8,736 nt of DNA from Solirubrobacteraceae bacterium (GTDB lineage: Bacteria > Actinomycetota > Thermoleophilia > Solirubrobacterales > Solirubrobacteraceae), in assembly GCA_025928415.1 (NCBI GenBank), contig JAICJK010000073.1:1-8736 (forward strand), in the 5' to 3' direction. Shown here in pieces: positions 7,074-8,736 of the stretch. The position numbers and the translations under genes are program-made. The notes below the pieces were generated by a model that was not told the DNA's origin, did no database searches, and saw only the letters and a list, made by a program, of their open reading frames with translations. Numbering within the stretch: position 1 is the stretch's first letter; the number at the start of each line of letters is the position of its first letter.

Positions 7074-7603
7074 GCGCGACACGCGAGCACCCGGGCGCGC
7101 CGGCGCGCGAAGGCCGCGCACCGCTGATCGCCTTCAAGACGTGGCGGATCGTCGACGGCGAGCTGCGCTCGCGCTACCTCGACGTCGCCTGGCCGGGCCC
7201 GGTCCTGCAGGCCGACTGCTATCGCGAGATGCCGACCGCCTTCCGCGCGAGCAGCCGCGTGTTGCAGGCCCCGCACCCCGCGCCGCATCCGCACTGCGGC
7301 TGCGGCGTGCACGCGGAGATCACGCCCGACCTCCGCGCGCCCAAGGTCGACTTCCGCGCGGTGACCGGCATCGTCGCCGTGTGGGGCGCGACGTACCCGT
7401 CCGGCGGCGGGCAGGTCCGCGCCGCGAGCGCGCGGGTCTGCGCCCTCGGCCTCTACGCGCACGCCGGGCGCCGCCAGCGCGAGGCGGTGCTGCGCGCGGG
7501 CGCCGAGCTCGAGGCCGACGTGATCGACCTGCGCGAGCTGCAGCACGCCGCGGAGGGCTATGGCCATGTCCTCCCCGTCGAGGCGGTCGGCGCGCCGGCC
7601 TGA
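7070..7603 (+). CDS. Uncharacterised protein with a clustered His/Cys motif
   Basis: The protein is 177 aa, with no signal peptide or membrane segment, so probably cytoplasmic. The visible signature is the run H69-P-A-P-H73-P-H75-C76-G-C78-G-V-H81, preceded by a tryptophan-rich segment (AFKTWRIVDGELRSRYLDVAWPG) and C50. It is followed by VTGIVAVWGATYPSGGGQVRAASARVCALGLYA. The layout resembles short actinobacterial proteins of unknown function with an H..P...C.CG centre, perhaps metal-binding; I recall this pattern only loosely. ATG 7070 was chosen for its ATGA overlap with a small upstream ORF. GTG 7064 is also possible, sitting 7 nt after CACACT (7051-7056), a weak -10, with TTGCCC upstream. 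The 3' end overlaps the convergent glycosidase gene by 46 nt. Codon phase is strongly GC3-biased as in its neighbours, supporting a real gene. Function unknown. Confidence 0.75.
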   Translation: MSATREHPGAPAREGRAPLIAFKTWRIVDGELRSRYLDVAWPGPVLQADCYREMPTAFRASSRVLQAPHPAPHPHCGCGVHAEITPDLRAPKVDFRAVTGIVAVWGATYPSGGGQVRAASARVCALGLYAHAGRRQREAVLRAGAELEADVIDLRELQHAAEGYGHVLPVEAVGAPA

Positions 7604-8712
7604 CCGCGCCGGCGGGTGTGACGCCGCCGGAGCAGGACGCCGCCGGCGAGCAGGCCGAGCACCCCGCCGATCGCCGGCAGGACGTCGGCGGCGCTGCCGC
7701 CCCCCGCGGGCGCGCTCGAGTCGAAGTCTCCGACCGACGGCCCCGGCGCGTGCAGGACGTCGGCCAGGACCCTGAGCGCGGTGTCGCCGTGCACGGTGCT
7801 CGGCTCGATCTGGCTGTTCTCGCTGAACTCGTTCCACGAGATGACGCCGACCATGTCGGGTCGCGAGGCCAGCGCGGCCGCGAGCTCGCGCCGGAGCGTC
7901 CGGCCGTCCTTGCGCGGCACCACGGTCCTGCCGCCGACGCCGCGCGCGTCGAACCCCGGCGCGGCGGGCGCGACCCACAGGCCGTGGTGATCGTCGACCG
8001 CCGCGCTCATCGCCCGCAGCTTGCCCGCCTGGTCGGGGTAGGTGTCCGGGTTGGCCGACGACCAGTAGTAGGCGTCGCCGTCGACGACGCCCGCCTTGGC
8101 CTCGTAGGCGCGCGCGTTGCGCTCGGTGGCGAGGATCGTGAGGTCCCTGCGGCGCGTCGCCGTGACGCTCGCGATCTCCCGGCGCGTGAACTTCCACGTC
8201 CCCGACCAGATGACGAGCGGCCGTCCCCGGAAGGCGAAGGTCGGGTCGGCGGCGAAGCGCGCGCGGAAGCTGTCGAGGTCGCGGCCGATCTGCCCCGTGG
8301 GCAGCGGCCGGCGGCTGAAGTCGAGCCCCTGGTAGATCACCGCGAGCTTGAAGTGCTCCTGGCGCGCGATGGCGGCGAGCGCCGTGAGGCGGGCGGTGAG
8401 CGTCGGCGTGTCCTTCCAGCTCACGATCCAGCCGTCGATGCCCGCCTGGCGGGCCCAGCGGATCTGCCGGCGCATGACGCGCCGCTCGTCGCTCGAGTAG
8501 CGGCCGAGCAGCGGGTAGTCCTGCTTGGCCCGGTTCCACGACGACGCGTTGAACCAGATGTAGTAGTAGGCGTAGACGGGCGGGTCCGCGGACGGCGCCG
8601 GCGCGGCGACCGCCGCGGCCGGCGCGACGGCGAGGGCCAGAACCAGGGCGGCGGCGAGGGCCAGGGCAGCGACCGGACCGGCCGCCGGCGCGAGTGCGGC
8701 GCCCCGCGTCAC
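7558..8712 (-). CDS. Secreted GH99-like glycoside hydrolase with C-terminal membrane anchor
   Basis: The protein is 384 aa. A signal peptide covers about 1-37 (hydrophobic ALALAAALVLALAVAPAAAVA, probable cleavage near AVAA). The catalytic (beta/alpha)8-type domain spans about 45-325: PPVYAYYYIWF, then RQAGIDGWIVSWKD, and SWNEFSENSQIEPS near its end. That last motif holds E295 and E298, spaced like the two essential acidic residues of GH99 endo-alpha-mannosidases (NEWHE motif), with E303 following. This family and the related GH71/WbsX-like proteins act on alpha-linked glycans; the substrate here cannot be assigned. After a Gly/Ser/Ala-rich linker comes LPAIGG (345-350), a hydrophobic stretch and a RRRHTRRR tail, suggesting surface attachment. 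GTG 8712 follows GGAGG at suitable spacing. Its 3' end converges on and overlaps the His/Cys-motif gene. Confidence 0.85.
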   Translation of the reverse strand: MTRGAALAPAAGPVAALALAAALVLALAVAPAAAVAAPAPSADPPVYAYYYIWFNASSWNRAKQDYPLLGRYSSDERRVMRRQIRWARQAGIDGWIVSWKDTPTLTARLTALAAIARQEHFKLAVIYQGLDFSRRPLPTGQIGRDLDSFRARFAADPTFAFRGRPLVIWSGTWKFTRREIASVTATRRRDLTILATERNARAYEAKAGVVDGDAYYWSSANPDTYPDQAGKLRAMSAAVDDHHGLWVAPAAPGFDARGVGGRTVVPRKDGRTLRRELAAALASRPDMVGVISWNEFSENSQIEPSTVHGDTALRVLADVLHAPGPSVGDFDSSAPAGGGSAADVLPAIGGVLGLLAGGVLLRRRHTRRRGQAGAPTASTGRTWP

Positions 8713-8736
8713 GAGGCCGGGCCTCCGCTGTGGGCC

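Noticed and set aside
6962..8539. A 525-codon minus-strand frame crossing the unknown gene and the glycosidase
   Set aside because: It is the out-of-frame shadow of the glycosidase and the antisense of the His/Cys-motif gene.

Overview
The window is very GC-rich, densely coded, and has short intergenic gaps and frequent GTG starts. It contains an actinobacterial-type MntR/Nramp pair, a SARP-like (BTAD) regulator, a thiolase of the kind common in actinobacteria, and a family 99-like secreted glycosidase. Together these suggest a high-GC actinobacterium. The soil lineage Thermoleophilia (Solirubrobacterales) is a plausible guess from gene style only; nothing here proves it. I see no rRNA, tRNA, CRISPR array, transposase or phage gene.

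Layout. Bases 1-59 hold two copies of a GC-rich 19-bp repeat. Bases 60-2041 (minus) are a two-gene manganese module: mntR, a DtxR-family repressor, overlaps by 4 nt the Nramp transporter mntH. A palindrome on the mntR promoter looks like its own operator. Bases 2166-3317 (minus) encode an acyl-CoA thiolase. It is followed by a 30-bp perfect palindrome (terminator-like) and preceded by a 22-bp direct repeat. Bases 3466-4521 (minus) encode a relative of long-form glucose-1-phosphate thymidylyltransferase. Its catalytic signature is replaced while the rest of the fold, including the C-terminal left-handed beta-helix, is kept. Bases 4621-5814 (minus) encode a PAS-wHTH-BTAD transcriptional regulator with a cysteine cluster in the sensor domain. 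Across a 412-bp divergent intergenic region lies a sigma-70/ECF-type factor on the plus strand (6227-6889). Next come a possible leaderless small ORF and an uncharacterised His/Cys-motif protein (7070-7603, plus). A secreted GH99-like protein (7558-8712, minus) converges on it, and the two coding regions overlap tail to tail by 46 nt.

How the genes relate. Only mntR-mntH is a clear functional unit: manganese import repressed by a manganese sensor. The divergent BTAD regulator and sigma factor share one upstream region with dyad symmetry and may be co-regulated, but their targets are not visible. The thiolase, the nucleotidyltransferase-like protein, the unknown protein and the glycosidase look like separate transcription units. 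The strongest candidates for something undescribed are the nucleotidyltransferase-like pseudoenzyme, the Cys-bearing PAS-BTAD regulator paired with a sigma factor, and the His/Cys-motif unknown with its possible leader ORF.
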